Below, piece by piece: positions 22,965 through 34,522 of a stretch of 64,000 nucleotides of DNA; position 1 is the stretch's first letter, and every line of letters starts with the position of its first letter. Below the pieces are notes generated by a model. The model saw nothing but the letters and a program-made list of their open reading frames with translations, did no database searches and had not been told where the DNA came from. The translations under genes and the position numbers were made by a program. The DNA comes from Casuarina equisetifolia (lineage: Eukaryota; Streptophyta; Magnoliopsida; Fagales; Casuarinaceae): positions 8,539,938-8,603,937 of the forward strand of contig CM052358.1 in assembly GCA_028551475.1 (NCBI GenBank), read 5' to 3'.

Positions 22965-24527
22965 TGTTGAAAATCATGTGCTTGTATGTTTTGATTGAGA
23001 AAAATTTTATTTGAATATATGTGAAATAGAATATATGAGATTGTGTGTGCACATATTAAAACTCAAAGGAAGTAAAAGGTGTACAAATTATAATATCAAT
23101 TAATGATATTATAAAGTAGTTGAGTTCCTACATTTTATTATTAAACATCAAATTGAAGCCAATTTGATTTAATCTTTGAATATTTTGTTTCATAGATTAA
23201 TTTACATTCTTGGTTTTGTTAAAGGAACTTTGATACTTGGAATTGGTGTATTTACAGGTTTAATGGACCGACCACACATTTATATATGGATATATGAAGC
23301 TTATCTATGTGATTAGCTTGTTAAAATGTTCAGCCCGTATGAAAAGGTTTAGCCCGTGAAAGTGTTCAGCCTGTATGAAAAGGTTCAGCCCGTGAAAATG
23401 TTCAGTCCATGAAAAGGTTCAGCCCATGAATAAGTTCAACTCGTATGAATTGTTTAGCCCGTGAGAAGAGGTCAGCCTGCGAAGCTTGAAACAACAATGT
23501 TTTGATCGAGTCACTTACCCAAAACGGCAGCGTGTGAAGCAAATAAGAGCATAAGCTTTTATGACCAAAAGCTTGAAGCCCTAGCCGCATTCTTCGATCT
23601 AAAGCTACACTTCTCCTCTCGATATCTCTCCTACGACGACGGCTTCAACGGGAAGAATGGTGAGGCGTTTGAGTGTCAGAACTACTATCTTGCTGAAAAA
23701 TCATCATCTGCATCAGTACAACATTGTATCCATCAAATCTCAACGGGAGGATTTCAAAAAGGTTTGAACCGAAACCCTAATCTATTCAAGGTTCGAGTAC
23801 CTGCTATAAAAGGGAGATTTGGATGAAATATTTGAGCTTGCTAAGACATATTCTTGTTGATTTGCTCCAAAGAGATAAAAGCCCTCATCAATTTGATCTT
23901 ATTGCCGTGTTCGGTAAAGTTTGAAGAAAAAGGAAATCTTCGGTAATATTCTCTAAACTTGTTATCTTATGAATATCATTTGATAGATTGATCTTTGTAT
24001 GTGTTAGATTGATTATAACATTAGTTGCATATAAAGATTATTGTAAATCTGAAACCCTAGATTTGTGAAATTGGGGCTTTCGAGATTAGAGCTTGAATTG
24101 ACTATGTATACATTTAATTAGCTCTCTGATAAGCTTAAATCCTCACTCATATCATATATTTGAGGAATGAGCTTGATGTATTAAGGTTTTTGTAAACCTA
24201 ACCTTGTAACCGTGAGCTATATAACTCCTTTTGAGGAGTTGTGAGGTGAAAGAGAGGTGCTCTCCTTGATTGAACTAAAAAAGATTTCAACTCGGTTTAA
24301 GTTGAAGGAGAAGAGGGTGGAAGTAGTTGAAAAGTGCCGAACCACCGTGAAATTCTTGCTTGTGAATTTTCTGATTTAATTCTTTTATTTGATATTTCAT
24401 TACTATTGTGATATCTTATCTAGTTATGATTACTATAAAGAAACAAAATTCAAGAAATATATAAAAATTATTTGGATTTCTAGATATCCAATTCAACCCC
24501 TCTTCTTGGATAGCCATAAACCCAACA
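22965..24527 (+). repeat. left LTR of copia element B
   Basis: TG...CA termini, 1563 bp. It carries tandem degenerate units of TTCAGCCCGTGAAAA type (about 23328-23480, nine to ten units), a TATAAAAG box near 23812, and the palindrome AACTCCTTTTGAGGAGTT near 24225. Confidence 0.95.
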
Positions 24528-24542
24528 ATTGGCATCTAGAGC
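24528..24542 (+). other. primer binding site of element B
   Basis: ATTGGCATCTAGAGC directly follows the left LTR. It resembles TGGTATCAGAGC, complementary to the initiator methionine tRNA 3' end, in the variant form used by several large plant copia elements. Confidence 0.75.
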
Positions 24543-24590
24543 CAGGTTCTCTGATTTAAAGGCTTAACATCCTAGAGTAGATCCACTTAC

Positions 24591-26600
24591 ATGGCTATGG
24601 AGAAAGGAGTAGCTGTTACAGGGTATAACAAACCACCTCTGTTTGATGGGATAAATTATAGACATTATTGGCTATGGAGAAAGGAGTAGCAACTCATGCA
24701 AGTCTTCATTATTGGTCAAAACCCTAAAGCTTGGCAAATAATCAAAAAGGGTACAACTTTACTCGAAATTGATGAATGGAGTAAAAATGAAGCTAAAATC
24801 ATGGGAATAAATGCCAAAGCTATGAACATGATTTATAGTGGGTTGAAAGCTCATGAATTTAGTAAGGTGTCATCTTGCCTCACGGGTAAGGAAATATAGG
24901 ATAAATTAGAAGTCATATTTGAGGGTTCAAAGAAAATTAAGTCATCTAAGGTAATCATGCTCACTCATGATTATGAATTGTTTACTATACTTCAATCTGA
25001 AACTATTAGTGACATGTTTGGTAGATTTACATAAATAATATCTGAACTTAGGTTACTAGGAAAGACTTATACAAATGAAGAAATGGTCAGAAAAATGCTA
25101 GTATCTTTACCCGAGAGTTGGGATCCCAAGAAAATGGCCATAGAAGAAGCACATGATCTAAATAGTCTAACTTTAGATGATTTACTAGGATCATTAAAGA
25201 CTCATGAAATACAATTAATTAGGAGAGTTAAGGAAAAAAAGAATAGAAGGTTACTTGCTTTAAAAGTAGAAATAGAAAAGACTGAAGAGGTTGAGTCAGA
25301 AAATGATGAGATTGCTCTAATAGCTAGAAGATTTAGAAAATATCTCAAAAAGGGTCTAGGAAGAAATAAAGGACAACCTAGAAGAAATGAAGCATATGAA
25401 TCTAGGGATAACTTATGCTATGAGTGTAGAAAGCCTAGACATATCAAAGTCGATTGCCTTTTACTCAAGAAGAAGAATAACAAAGGAAAGAACAAGGTAA
25501 TGATTGCTGCTTGGGATGATGAGAGCTCCTTACTAGATGAAGAAAAACAAAAAGAAGCAGCTCATCTGTGCTTAACCACAAATGCAACAATAGAAGAAGA
25601 ACTCGAGGTAAGTAATTCTGAACTCGAAACAAATTTGAGTGGTGACATTAAAACTATTTTTTTTATTTGGTTGAGTATGCAACAAAAATAAAAGAAAAAT
25701 ACAAGAAGATAAAGGCTAAATATAAATCTGTAAAAGCTAAAATTGAAAAGGATAAATCTCCCATGGCATTATTTATGACTTGTATGCATGAAAATACTTC
25801 TAAGAATAATTCTTTTAAAATTGATACATGCTCCTTAATTAATACTTGCTCTCATTCAGAAAATAAACATGCTAATGTATCAAAAAATTTGTTATGTGAC
25901 TGAGACATAGAAAGACTAAACATGAAAATTTTGGAATTAGAAAAAGAGAAATCTGAGGTTTAAATGAAGTTGGATGAAACAAATATGTTATTGCATAAGT
26001 TTACAAAAGATAGTAACTTGTTAAATAATATATTAAAATCACAAAGAGGTGTATATAATAAACCTGGTATAGGATACAACTCCCAAAAAAATACGAAAAC
26101 ACCTTCAAACTTCTCTGATAATAAGGATTGTGGACTCTTGCTGCATCATAAATGTTCTTATTGTGAATATGTTGGTCATTCATCTGATACATGTCTAGTT
26201 AGACTTAGAAGAACATACAAGATCAAAAAGGTTTGGATGCCTAAGAAGATGATAAATGTATTAGAAACTAACACTCACGGACCTAAAGAAAAAAGGGTAC
26301 CAAAATCTTCAACACAAATTTTTGTGTCTGCAGGATATGAGCAGGAACATAGACAAGAAGAAACACAAGGAGCTGTGGATTTTGGACAGTGGCTGTTCCC
26401 GTCATATGGTTGGGATGATGGAGCTCTTCTCAACACTTGAGTTAAAGTCCAGTGGCACAGTATCTTTTGGAGATAACTCCAAAGGAAGGATTAAAGGTGT
26501 AGGCACCATAGACTAACAACTTGCTGATATTTTCACTAAACCATTGGATCATGATAAGTTCTCTACTCTCCGAAGAGAACTTGGTATGTGTCTGCTCGAT
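24591..26600 (+). pseudogene. gag and protease remnant of element B, fused to the end of RNase H
   Basis: Reading starts at ATG 24591. The gag shows the same capsid-like sequence as element A, the zinc knuckle CYECRKPRHIKVDC (CX2CX4HX4C, 25420-25455) and a second CX2C region (26155). The protease motif WILDSGCSRHM (26375) keeps DSG. After GRIKGVGTI the sequence jumps at about 26514 to QLADIFTKPLDHDKFS, the last part of RNase H. A ~20-bp copy of the gag start (GGCTATGGAGAAAGGAGTAG) is inserted at 24670-24689 and brings a stop codon. Further stops and frameshifts occur. Non-functional. Confidence 0.88.
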
Positions 26601-27096
26601 GATATTGCTTAAACTCTGTGAGAAATTTTTTTCTTTACCATCTTTTCTATTCGGTTACTGTTCTGAGGGGGAGCCCCATCTACACATCTACACCAGGTCA
26701 GATCTCTACTGCCATACTCTTCATTTTTATCCATCTTATACAATTATCTTCATTCTTATTCGTTTTGTTTATTTGTCTTCATTGCTACACTATTTTTTCT
26801 AATAACAAAAAGGGGGAGAGAGTACATTCTAGCACATATATGTTCCATTTCTGACTTTCAGTGTAGAACGTGGGATAAACTCTCTTACATCCTACTGTGT
26901 ATGCAAGTATATCTGCTATGATTTATACCTGCTGTGATTCATACCTGTTGTGATTCTTTGATGAATATCCATGAAGACAATGATAGGCTTATGCTTACTG
27001 CATTTACGTGTTCATGAAATTGCTATACCATTCGAGTAGTAATATGTGCTAGCTAGTTCAGTATGAAAATTTTGTCATCATCAAAAAGGGGGAGAT
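26601..27096 (+). other. 3' untranslated part and polypurine tract of element B
   Basis: It contains two purine-rich stretches, AACAAAAAGGGGGAGAG near 26804 and AAAAAGGGGGAGA at 27084-27095. The latter abuts the right LTR and serves as the plus-strand primer. The region matches 41613-42070 of element A. Confidence 0.85.
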
Positions 27097-27651
27097 TGTT
27101 GAAAATCATGTGCTTGTATGTTTTGATTGAGAAAAATTTTATTTGAATATATGTGAAATAGAATATATGAGATTATGTGTGTACATATTAAAACTCAAAG
27201 GAAGTAAAAGGTGTGCAAATTCTAATATCAATTAATGATATTATAAAGTAGCTAAGTTCCTACATTTTATTATCAAACATCAAATATGAAGCCAATTTGA
27301 TTTAATCTTTGAATATTTTGTTTCATAGATTAATTTACATTCTTGGTTTTGTTAAAGGAACTTTGATACTTGGAATTGATGTATTTACAGGTCTAATGGA
27401 CCGACCATACATTTATACATGGATACATGAAGCTTATCTATATGATCAGCTTGTGAAAATGTTCAGCCCGTATGAAAAGGTTCAGCCCATGAAAGTGTTC
27501 AGCCCGTATGAAAAGGTTCAGCCCATGAAAATGTTCAGTCCGTGAAAAGGTTCAGCCCGTGAATAAATTCAGCCCGTATGAATTGTTCAGCCCATGGGAA
27601 GAGGTCAGCCTGCGAAGCTTGAAACGATAGCGTTCTGATCGAGTCACTTAT
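27097..27651 (+). repeat. right LTR of element B, piece 1 of 4
   Basis: Starts TGTTGAAAATC; includes the TTCAGCCC tandem units (27432-27615). It ends in TCACTTAT, the target duplication of the next insertion. Confidence 0.95.
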
Positions 27652-28797
27652 TGTTTGGTGAAATTTATATGCAAGTGAACATGTTGAACAAGTAATATAA
27701 TGATGAGAAAAGTATCGTCCCACGAAGATTGGTGAATACTGAACTAATTAAGTACTAATGATGAATTAATCCTAAAATTTATCTAGCAAATCAAAATATT
27801 GTTGAAGATGAATTAAAATTTAAAATTTCTAAAATGAAAACTCAATACTAATTAAAATTGGATCCAAGTAAGAAAAATTAAGATAAGACATATGTTAGAC
27901 CTTCCGATTTCACCATAACTACTAGATATGAATTTTCATAGTTTATACCTGTAAGAATGATATTATTTATGTGATGACAGAATTTCTTAATTTATTTACT
28001 ATCCTATGTCCAGGTATAGTAAACCTATTTAGTTCATTAATTCACTATATCTTTATATGTGAATTGAAACAAACCAAATGCATTAGGATCTGTGAATATT
28101 CCTGATTTATAATAAATCTTTCGATCATCTTATCACCAAAAGCCACACAAATAACATGGTATATGTCTATCCATATTTAATTCATGGTTATATATTATAA
28201 GAAGCAATTGCATATTATTACCTTTCAGTCTCTAACATGCACATCAAATCATTCAAGTGGTGGCCAATCACTTAAAAACATTAAGCATAATAATATATAA
28301 CTCACATAAATAAACTATCTTGCAAAACATAAAAACTTATAGGATTCACATCATCATAGTTAGGCTACATCTTCGCTCTAACAAAAAAAGTTTAGAACAT
28401 AATGAAATAATGAGGAAGAACAATAATAAAAAAACAAAGAAGGCATCTTGAATCCAAGAACAAAAAGTCTGTCACCCTTTTTGTATTCTCTTCAAGAATC
28501 TTGAATTCTTGGCCTCTCTCTTAAGTTGTGCTTAATTTCCTCCTTGGTTTCAGCGGCACCTTCTTTTCTCTCTCTCTTCTCCTTCTCCCCTTCCTTATGC
28601 AGTGGTCCTCCTTTATATAGGGTCTGGGATCTAGAACTTTCTCCTTATCCTAATAGAATTGGGTTTTGGATTCCCAATACAATTGGGTTTTAAAGTTCTA
28701 TATTAATTAGGCTTTGGACTCCTAATAGGACTAGGTTTTCTAATTATTTAAAAAACCCAATAACAATAAAAATCTAATAACAATCATCCAAAGCCCA

Positions 28798-29238
28798 TGT
28801 CAGGACCTAAATTAGTAAATGGCCTGACTGGGTGTAAAGGTTGCAGCGGATGGTCCAAGCCATGATTTGGCTTGTTCTTCTTCTTTTTCCTAGCAATAAT
28901 GAACAAAGGGAATAGCCAAATAGCACAATAACAATCCACCTCAACAGGAAAATGGCACCTCTGCATCAACAGGACACAGCACTGAGCACACCAAGAGATA
29001 CACAGATAAACAAGGGTTTCGATACCCTTTTCCATTCACGGCCTCTTCCTTATTTGGGGATTTGCCTCACATAAAAAGACTAACTTGTCCTTAGTCATAT
29101 TACACACTTGTTAGGACTAGGCCCAACATTCTTAAGTATATAACTATTACTAACCAAAGCCCACAGTAGTTGCCCCGCTTTATAAAGTGTAAGACACAAA
29201 CCTGGGTGTGCGACGTTGGCCAAAATAAGCTCGTGATA
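28798..29238 (-). repeat. 3' LTR of the chromovirus
   Basis: 441 bp beginning TGTCAGGACC and ending CTCGTGATA on the plus strand; the last-but-one base is mutated from C, so the terminal CA of the other copy reads TA. Confidence 0.95.
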
Positions 29239-29239
29239 A

Positions 29240-29252
29240 CTCCTTCCTCCTT
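29240..29252 (-). other. polypurine tract of the chromovirus
   Basis: Read on the minus strand, AAGGAGGAAGGAG immediately precedes the 3' LTR, as expected for the plus-strand primer. Confidence 0.85.
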
Positions 29253-29712
29253 ATTTTGAGACCTTGTTCGCAAGGTCGAACTCTAGGTATCTCATCTGAA
29301 ATTGCTCCACAGATTCCCAGGTAGCATTAGCCACAGTTAACCCTCTCCACAGCACCAGTACTTGTTCTTCATTTTTCTGAACTCTTTTGTCTATGATGGC
29401 TTGGGGTTGTGCTGTCAGGGATCCTTCAGCTTCCACATATTGAGGCAGCTCCTCTTGTACTGTAACTCCTTTCCCCAAACATTTTTTTAGGACTGATACA
29501 TGAAAAACCAGGTGAATCTTGGAAGTACTTGGGAGTTTCAATCGATAAGCAAGGTTTCCAATTCTGTCCACTACTTCAAAAGGCCTATAATAGCGTTGTT
29601 GGAGTTTCTGATGTCGCTTCATTCCTACTGAAAGCTGTTTATAGGGCTGTAGTTTGAGAAATACCAGGTCTCCCACCTGGAACTCCCGATCTATCCTCCC
29701 CTTATCATACAC
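29251..29712 (-). pseudogene. chromovirus integrase C-terminus with chromodomain
   Basis: This is the in-frame continuation of the pol frame after a TGA at 29722 (SQN-stop-IKKVYDKGR, probably TGG Trp originally). The GPY/F-like region (FQVGDLVFLKLQPYKQ, YRPFEVVDRIGNLAYRL) is followed by a chromodomain-like segment (VLVLWRGLTVANATWESVEQ) that in active relatives targets integration to heterochromatin. Confidence 0.9.
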
Positions 29713-29721
29713 TTTCTTAAT

Positions 29722-31617
29722 TCAATTTTGGGAATCTGCTAATTTATGCTTTAGCAACTTCAACATCTTGTCCCGTTCTAGTAATTCTTTTTCTGCAGCT
29801 TCCACCGAGGTTGCTCCTGGTATGTAATCAAGTAAGGTGGGAGGTAACTTTCCATATACTACCTCATACGGACTCTTGCCCGAAGAGCTATGTACGCTAG
29901 TGTTGTAACACAACTCAGCCCATGGAAGCCATTTAATCCAATTCTTAGGCTGATCCCCCGTGAAACATCTCAAGTACATTTCCAACACCTTATTAATTGC
30001 TTTGGTTTGCCCGTTTGATTGAGGGTGGTAAGCTGTGGAATAGTTCAAGCGAGTCCCGTGTAAATTGAATAACTCTCGCCAGAACAAGCTGGTAAAAACA
30101 GGATCTCTATCTGAAACTATCTTTTGGGGCATGCCATACAACCTATAAACATTCTGAAAAAAAGCTTCAGCTACCGTGGAGGCTGTATACGGATGACTAA
30201 GTGGAATGAAGTGAGCCATCTTTGAAAGCCTATCCACTATCACCAAAATACATGATTTACCCTTGGCATTAGGCAGCCCTTCTACGAAATCCATAGAGAG
30301 TTCAGTCCAAACCTCTGTAGGAATGGGTAAAGGCTGTAATAACCCCGCTGGTAGTGTATTTAAACCCTTATTTTTCTGACAAGCCACACATTGTTGTACC
30401 ACCTCCTGCACCATCTTCCTCATATTCCTCCAAAAAAACACAGCCCTTGTCCTTTGCAGCGTTTTCCGCACACCTTCATGAGCTGCTGCATGTATCTCTT
30501 CAACTAAGGACCTTGCTAGATTGGAACTTGGACCCAAATAGATTCTGCCTTTATAAAACACCATTTCATTCTTAATTCTCCAAGCTTCACCGAGTGTTCC
30601 CTCATTCACTTGCTTGATTATGTGCTGCATTTCTGGGCTTTCCCTAACTTCATCCTTAATGGGTTCAACCCACAGCAGAACAGGAGTAGATATTCCTACT
30701 AATGTTCCCCTGTTGTCGGTTTCCATCATTTGGCTGCCTTCCCCTTTCTGAGATAATGCATCAGCTGCCTTATTCTCCTTGCCCGGTTTGTACTCGATCG
30801 AGAAGTCATACCCTAATAGCTTGATTAACCAACGTTGTTGGGCAGGAGTGGTGATTCTTTGCTCCCACAGATGCTTGAGACTTTTTTGATCAGTCCTTAC
30901 CAGGAATTTCCTTCCTAACAGATAGTTCCTCCATTTATTCACTGCTAGCACCACTGCAAGTAGTTCTTTTTCATAAGTGGACAAGTGAGCATTCTTACCC
31001 TTCAATGCTTGGCTAAAAAATGCTATTGGATGCCTCTCTTGAGACAACACAACACCTATGCCCTCCCCAGAAGCATCACACTCTAGGACAAAATCCTTTT
31101 CAAAGTTTGGCAAGGCTAGGACGGGGGCTGACACCATGGCTTTCTTTAGCTCATCGAATGTTTTTTCTGCCTTTGGAGTCCACTTAAAGTTGTTCTTCTT
31201 GAGTAACTCAGTGAGAGGGGCAGCGATCTTCCCATAATTGACAATGAATCTTCGATAGTACCCCGTAAGTCCAAGGAAACCTCTCAATCCTTTTAGCTGC
31301 ATGGGTTTAACCCACCCCACCATATCTTGTATTTTCTCCTTGTCCATTGAGATTCCTTCTGCATTGATTATGTGCCCTAGGTATTGCACTAACCCTTGTC
31401 CAAAAGAGCACTTACTCAGTTTGATATATAGCTCATGTCCCCTCAACAATTCCAAAACTTTCTTCACGTGCTCTAAGTGCTTCAGCCACTCTTTGCTATA
31501 GATCAAGATGTCGTCAAAAAACACCAAAACAAATCTTCGAAGATAATCTCGAAAAACACAATTCATCAAAGCTTGAAAAGTGGATGGGGCATTGCATAAT
31601 CCAAACAGCATAACCAA
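29722..31617 (-). pseudogene. chromovirus reverse transcriptase (part), RNase H and integrase
   Basis: A 631-codon stretch in the same frame as its neighbours. RT has the catalytic FFDDILIYS. RNase H shows ECDASGEGIG, STYEKELLAVV and RTDQKSLKHL. Integrase shows the HHCC zinc site ending CVACQKNKG, then MDFVEGLP and VSDRDPVF. The third catalytic residue appears changed: the usual QTE motif reads NGQTKAIN (Glu to Lys), which by itself would disable integration. Confidence 0.93.
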
Positions 31618-31671
31618 GTATTCATAATGACCTTGGTGGGTTTGGAAAGCTGTCTTATGGATGTCCTCAGG

Positions 31672-32181
31672 CTACATTCGGATCTGATGGTAACCCGACC
31701 TCAAATTAAGCTTTGTAAAGTATCTAGCCCCATGTAATTCATCCATTAACTCCTCAACGGTAGGGATAGGGAACCTATCTTTAATCGTCTGTTTATTCAA
31801 AGCCCTGTAGTCCACACATAGTCTCCACGATCCATCTTGTTTTTTTACCAAAAGCACCGGGGATGAGTAAGGACTAGTGCTAGGCTTGACCACTCCAGCC
31901 TCCAACAATTGCCTCACCATCTTTTCCAACTCACCTTTTTGATAATGGGGGTACCTATAAGGTCTTACAGCTACTGGTTCACTCCCTTCCTTGAGGGGTA
32001 TCTGGTGGTTGAACTCTCTAACGGGTGGAAGTCCTTTAGGTTCTTCAAATAATTCCTTAAATTGTTCCAACAAGGTCCTTAAACCTTCCCCTAGTTGACT
32101 ATGTTGGTCCACCTCAAGTGATTGCAGCCCACTGCTATCCAACTTGGTGCCAACTCCATTAGTTGCTGCCTTATTCGACAC
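31672..32181 (-). pseudogene. chromovirus reverse transcriptase N-terminal part
   Basis: It contains VRPYRYPHYQKGELEKMV, SPYSSPVLLVKKQDGSWR and LCVDYRALNKQTIKDRFPIP, the RT fingers/palm signature. A TAG after SGYHQIRM (31672-31674) separates it from the rest of RT, which resumes in the same frame with PEDIHKTAFQTHQGHYEY. Confidence 0.92.
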
Positions 32182-32277
32182 TATTTAAACTTGTACCAGC
32201 AATCCAAAGCCTTCTTGCCGAAGCTCTTTACAATATGTATCCTCATCCACCAGCACACTCTCACCCCTTTTTATACC

Positions 32278-32955
32278 CTACAATGTAACTAACTTGCCAT
32301 TTATCCTGTAGGCCATTTGCATCAAATCAAAATCCCATAAAATGGGACCTAGGGTTTTTAGCCATTGAGCTCCTAAAACTGCTCCTGTTCCCGGCATATC
32401 CAGCACAAAAAATTCCAATTTCATAGTTATCCCCTGCAAGGTCAAGACAAGATCTTTGCACACCCCTTCACTCTTCAATTTATCCCCATTGGCTACCTCT
32501 ACTTCCAAATCCTTGCAATGGCTTACCTTCAGCCCCCATTTACGAACTACTTGGATACTTACAAAGTTGTGTGTGCTACCTGAATCGATTAATACACATA
32601 CCTTATTTGTTTCTCCTCCCAAACAGCCCCTTATCCTCATAGTTTGGGGTGTCGTAGATGCTTGTATCGCTTTCAATGATAGCTTAGGAGTTTCCTCAAC
32701 CAGCTCCCGTTCTATCTCTACAACTTCTGGTGTTGAACTATCTCCATCATCCTCATCTTCATCAATCTCTTCCCCCAACAACACAAATAATTTCTTTTTA
32801 CAGCGATGTCCTACTGTGTATTTTTCATCACAATTAAAACATAAGCCTTTTTCTCTCCTATCCTGAATTTCCTTGGGTGATAACCTTTTGGTTGTGCTAG
32901 AGGACCCTCCAGTTTTATTCCAACTAGTGTTACCACTCCCAAAATTCTTAGACAC
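32278..32955 (-). pseudogene. chromovirus nucleocapsid zinc knuckle and aspartic protease
   Basis: The zinc knuckle reads CFNCDEKYTVGHRC. The protease active site is VLIDSGSTHNF, with downstream MPGTGAVLGAQWLKTLG. The frame ends at a TAG (32278) and another TAA follows before RT; both are one C-to-T step from Gln codons. Confidence 0.92.
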
Positions 32956-34061
32956 TGTCCCCTTTTCCTTTCTACTAGTAACATAATCATCCTCCTAAAG
33001 GTATGCAAGACCTATAGCATCTACCAAGTCTACAGGTTTTCGGGATATGACCTCTTTCATTAGTCCTTCTTTTAACCCCGCTAAGAAGAAAATAATTTCC
33101 TGTTCTTCATGCACATATGGAATTCTTAACAAAAGCTTCATGAATCTTACCTCGTAGTCCTTGACTGTGCTGAATTGCCTCAATCTAATTATCTCTAAGA
33201 GGCTATTTCTATATGTCGACGGCCCATATCGTCTCAATAATTTTGCTGACAGCTGAGCCTAAGTAATGAAACGGCCATCTGCCTTTCTTTGGAGCCATTC
33301 CACGCACATTTGTGCCTCCTCTTCCAAATGCCATGCTGCAATATCAGCTTTATCCCCTTCCGAAGTTCCATTGAAGTGAAAAAATTGATTCGCCCTATTA
33401 ATCCATCCTTGGGGGTCTACTCCACCTGCAAACCGTGGAAAATCAAAACGTACCGCATTCTGTCTTTGTTGTCCTCTATTTCCCCCTTCACCGTTCCCTC
33501 TGTTCTGCTCATGGTAATCTCTAAAATTATTTCTATTTCCCCCACCAGCGAAATTCTGATTCTCCTCCTGAAAGTCATCATAATAGTCTCTATTTCTTCT
33601 ATCTTGATACCATTGGTTGTAGTTGTGAAGGCCCGATTCTCTATTACTACCCCAGTTAAAGGCTCGGGGCTGCTCACGGCGAGAATCTTGGTTCTCCCTA
33701 TTTTGGTCATACCCACGGTAAGGTTCACGAAGCCCAAACGCAGGTTGGGTGTTTTGGTTTCACCACCTCCCACAAATCTCCGTTGCTCACGATCGGTTTG
33801 CTATTTTTTTTCTGCCTCAGCTTTTTGCTCCTCCTCCTCTTCTTTTTTGATTTCTTTGTCTTTTGAGCATGAGCACGACCCACCCACGGTATCTTCTCCT
33901 TTTCCAATCACCGAGAGAACGAGTGATTGGAGTTTGTCAAATGATTCTTGAAATCATTTTTCAGCAGCCCGCTCGCGCTGATCTAACTTTTCCTCCATAC
34001 GGTGCTCATTTTTGGTGAAACAGTGCTCGATTTCTACACGAAACTAGGCAAGCTCGGCCAT
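32956..34061 (-). pseudogene. chromovirus gag (capsid) region, broken
   Basis: The probable start ATG is at 34059-34061 (MAELA, then TAG), only a few bases from the primer site. A Gln/Asn/Arg-rich N-terminal part is followed by capsid-like sequence (FDFPRFAGGVDPQGWINRAN, WHLEEEAQMCVEWLQRKADG). Stops at 33259-33261 (TGG to TAG likely) and 32995 and at least one frameshift in the N-terminal third interrupt it. Confidence 0.88.
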
Positions 34062-34065
34062 ACGT

Positions 34066-34078
34066 GGCTCCGATGCCA
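34066..34078 (-). other. primer binding site of the chromovirus
   Basis: On the minus strand TGGCATCGGAGCC lies three bases inside the 5' LTR. It differs at two bases from the initiator-Met tRNA complement TGGTATCAGAGC. Confidence 0.8.
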
Positions 34079-34081
34079 AAA

Positions 34082-34522
34082 TGTCAGGACCTAAATCAGT
34101 AAATGGCCTGACCGGGTGTAAAGGTTGCAGCGGATGGTCCAAGCCACGATCTGGCTTGTTCTTCTTCTTTTTCCTAGCAATAATGAACAAAGGGAATAGC
34201 CAAATAGCACAACTACAATCCACCTCAACAGGGAAATGGCACCTCTGCATTAACAGGACACAGCACTGAGCACACCAAGAGATACATAGATAAACAAGGG
34301 TTTCGATACCCTTTTCCATTCATGGCCTCCTCCTTATTTGGGGATTTGCCTCACATAAAAAGACTAACTTGTCCTTAGTCATATTACACACTTGTTAGGA
34401 CTAGGCCCAACATTCTTAAGTATATAACTATTACTAACCAAAGCCCACAGCAGTTGCCCCGCTTTATAAAGTGTAAGACACAAACCTGGGTGTGCGACGT
34501 TGGCCAAAATAAGCTCGTGACA
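34082..34522 (-). repeat. 5' LTR of the chromovirus
   Basis: 441 bp, TGTCAGGACC to CTCGTGACA on the plus strand, with intact TG...CA ends. Confidence 0.95.

Larger units (their letters stand above)
28798..34522 (-). mobile_element. Ty3-type chromovirus, complete but inactivated
   Basis: It has LTRs of 441 bp at each end, the target duplication GCCCA (28793-28797 and 34523-34527), a primer site, a polypurine tract, and gag-PR-RT-RH-IN-chromodomain order on the minus strand. The LTRs differ at 12 of 441 positions by eye, 11 of them transitions. At least seven in-frame stops and one gag frameshift inactivate it. It is nested inside the 27652-34748 element. Confidence 0.96.

Noticed and set aside
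28784-29035. 83-codon minus-strand frame, repeated at 34044-34319
   Set aside because: Both lie within the two chromovirus LTRs; the duplication reflects the LTRs, not a gene pair.
32456-32866. 136-codon plus-strand frame
   Set aside because: Antisense shadow of the chromovirus protease/zinc knuckle coding strand; low-complexity Ser runs only.
33289-33951. 220-codon plus-strand frame
   Set aside because: It is the antisense shadow of the chromovirus gag region, whose minus-strand reading shows real capsid and zinc-knuckle motifs.
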